Shown in pieces: positions 62,945 to 64,000 of a stretch of DNA of 64,000 bases; the first letter of the stretch is position 1; the number at the start of each line of letters is the position of its first letter. Source of the stretch: Sphingobium sufflavum (GTDB taxonomy: Bacteria; Pseudomonadota; Alphaproteobacteria; Sphingomonadales; Sphingomonadaceae). The stretch lies in assembly GCF_021403115.1 (NCBI RefSeq), contig NZ_JAJSSH010000001.1:1-64000 (forward strand), read 5' to 3'. The position numbers and the translations under genes are program-made. The notes under the pieces were generated by a model. It was not told where the DNA came from and did no database searches. It was given only the letters and a program-made list of their open reading frames with translations.

Positions 62945-64000
62945 CGGACGCTGCTGCGCCCGATCCCCTGCCCGACCATGTCCCCGCCGGGGGCTGGCGC
63001 GACGACCCCGACCTGTTGCGGCTGGCCGCGGTGCTGGGCGGCGACGGGGAAGCACGGGTAGTCGGCGGGGCGGTGCGCGACCGGCTGCTGGAGCTGGCGG
63101 TCAAGGATGTGGACATCGCCACTGCGCATCGTCCGCAAGCTGTCATCGAGCGGCTGAAGGCGGCGGGGATCAAGGCGATTCCGACCGGCATCGCCCATGG
63201 CACCGTCACCGGAATATTGCCGCGCGGGCCAGTGGAGATCACCACGCTGCGCCATGATGTGACGACCGATGGGCGGCGCGCCACCGTCGCCTTTGCCAGC
63301 GACTGGCGGGAGGATGCGGCACGGCGCGACTTTACGATGAACGCACTCTACGCCGACCCGTCGACCGGCGCGCTGCATGATTATTTCGGCGGGCGGGCGG
63401 ACCTTGCCCTCGGACGGGTGCGATTCATCGGCGATGCGGCGACCCGGATCGACGAGGATCATCTGCGTATCCTGCGCTATTTCCGGTTCCTCGCCCGATT
63501 TGGCGTGGCCGATGCCGCGACGGAGGATTATGCCGCCTGCGTCGCCAAGGCGCCAACCCTGATGGCGCTGTCGCGTGAGCGGATCGCGGACGAAATGCTC
63601 AAGCTGCTCGGCACCGCAGACCCGGTGCCCGCGCTGCGCCTGATGGTCGAGGGCGGCATCTTCACATCCATCATCCCGGAAATCACCGGCGACGGGCCGA
63701 ATCGGGTCGCGGCGCTGATCGCGCGGGAGACCGCGATGGGCGAAGCGCCCGACGGCCTGCTGCGCCTCGTCGCGCTGTTGCCGGAGGATGGAGCGGTGGC
63801 GGAACGGGTCGCCGCCCGGCTGAAACTGTCCAACAAGGCGCGGGCGCGAATCGGCGCGGCGCTGGGCGAGGCGGTGACGGGGGATGCTCGGGCGCTGGCC
63901 TATCGGCTGGGCCATCGCGGCGCGCTGGACCGGATCGCGCTGGGGCGAGCCTTTGATCCACAGGAGGCGCCGATGCTGGCGGCATGGACCGCGCCGCGCC
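62941..64000 (+). CDS. cca: CCA tRNA nucleotidyltransferase / poly(A) polymerase family, 3' end cut by window
   Basis: At least 353 codons, running off the right edge. Class II nucleotidyltransferase head: VVGGAVRDRLLELAVKDVDIAT with the metal Asp pair, RRDFTMNALYAD and DYFGGRADL. The neck and body follow (RIDEDHLRILRYFRFLARFG). It adds or repairs 3' CCA on tRNA; the same family includes poly(A) polymerase I. The GTG at 62941 overlaps the NUDIX stop (GTGA). Confidence 0.93.
   Translation, partial: MTDAAAPDPLPDHVPAGGWRDDPDLLRLAAVLGGDGEARVVGGAVRDRLLELAVKDVDIATAHRPQAVIERLKAAGIKAIPTGIAHGTVTGILPRGPVEITTLRHDVTTDGRRATVAFASDWREDAARRDFTMNALYADPSTGALHDYFGGRADLALGRVRFIGDAATRIDEDHLRILRYFRFLARFGVADAATEDYAACVAKAPTLMALSRERIADEMLKLLGTADPVPALRLMVEGGIFTSIIPEITGDGPNRVAALIARETAMGEAPDGLLRLVALLPEDGAVAERVAARLKLSNKARARIGAALGEAVTGDARALAYRLGHRGALDRIALGRAFDPQEAPMLAAWTAPR

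Overview
This is a GC-rich (mid-60s percent by eye), gene-dense chromosomal window from an alphaproteobacterium, most likely Sphingomonadaceae (Sphingomonas/Sphingobium/Novosphingobium type). The basis is the gene content: a crtY-crtI-crtB carotenoid operon, an EcfG-type general stress sigma factor with a NepR-like partner, an EipA/DUF1134 protein, DUF4167, DUF1489 and DUF1285 proteins, and REP-like repeats of the kind common in sphingomonads. The family is inferred from protein character, not from a database match. I see no transposase, phage gene, integrase or CRISPR array. The window looks like core chromosome with small accessory insertions.

Layout. 1-375: no clear gene; a GC-rich, foldable segment and a nested inverted repeat. 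0.4-2.7 kb: CBS-pair protein, small membrane protein, thioesterase, DUF4167 protein. 2.9-6.2 kb: hisS-prfA-prmC translation operon (minus). 6.3-10.7 kb: GFA-family protein, membrane coiled-coil protein, then ribD-ribE-ribB-ribH, in which RibB carries an N-terminal HTH and a degenerate RibA domain. 10.7-14 kb: SDR, ahpC-ahpF. 14-22 kb: GGDEF protein, HAD phosphatase, dapD, aldo/keto reductase, and an amidohydrolase / LacI regulator / nitronate monooxygenase / enoyl-CoA hydratase run. 22-25 kb: ispG, an ExbD-fold lipoprotein and a class A beta-lactamase in one minus-strand operon, then tRNA-Ser(GGA). 25-30 kb: MJ0042 zinc-ribbon protein, ftsE-ftsX, DUF218, acyltransferase, EipA. 30-33 kb: His-rich PadR regulator with DUF2218 protein (likely iron-responsive), SGNH lipoprotein. 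33-39 kb: xth, IscA-type protein, M23 peptidase, ferritin-like protein, peroxiredoxin, glnE. 39.3-41.3 kb: general stress response locus (nepR-like, ecfG, small membrane protein, PRC-barrel) with several EcfG-type promoters. 41-49.9 kb: SIMPL, TPR, hydrolase, M48 peptidase, DUF898, cyclophilin, mgtE, DUF1489, hemerythrin, secreted hypothetical. 50-55 kb: sugar transferase, PrsK, PrsR of the PEP-CTERM/exopolysaccharide type. 55-61 kb: GntR, nitroreductase, and a tightly overlapping folB-crtY-crtI-LOG-crtB operon. 61-64 kb: GNAT, DUF1285, NUDIX, and cca running off the right edge.

Most notable: (1) the HTH-RibB-(degenerate RibA) fusion preceded by a perfect 10-bp inverted repeat over its probable promoter, suggesting a self-regulated riboflavin enzyme; (2) the ExbD-fold lipoprotein translationally coupled to a class A beta-lactamase behind ispG; (3) a convergent nepR/ecfG arrangement with EcfG-type promoters before nepR, a 44-residue membrane protein, the PRC-barrel gene and, 9 kb away, a hemerythrin gene; (4) the PadR/DUF2218 pair with repeated operator-like sequence; (5) a LOG-type phosphoribohydrolase embedded by start/stop overlaps between crtI and crtB.
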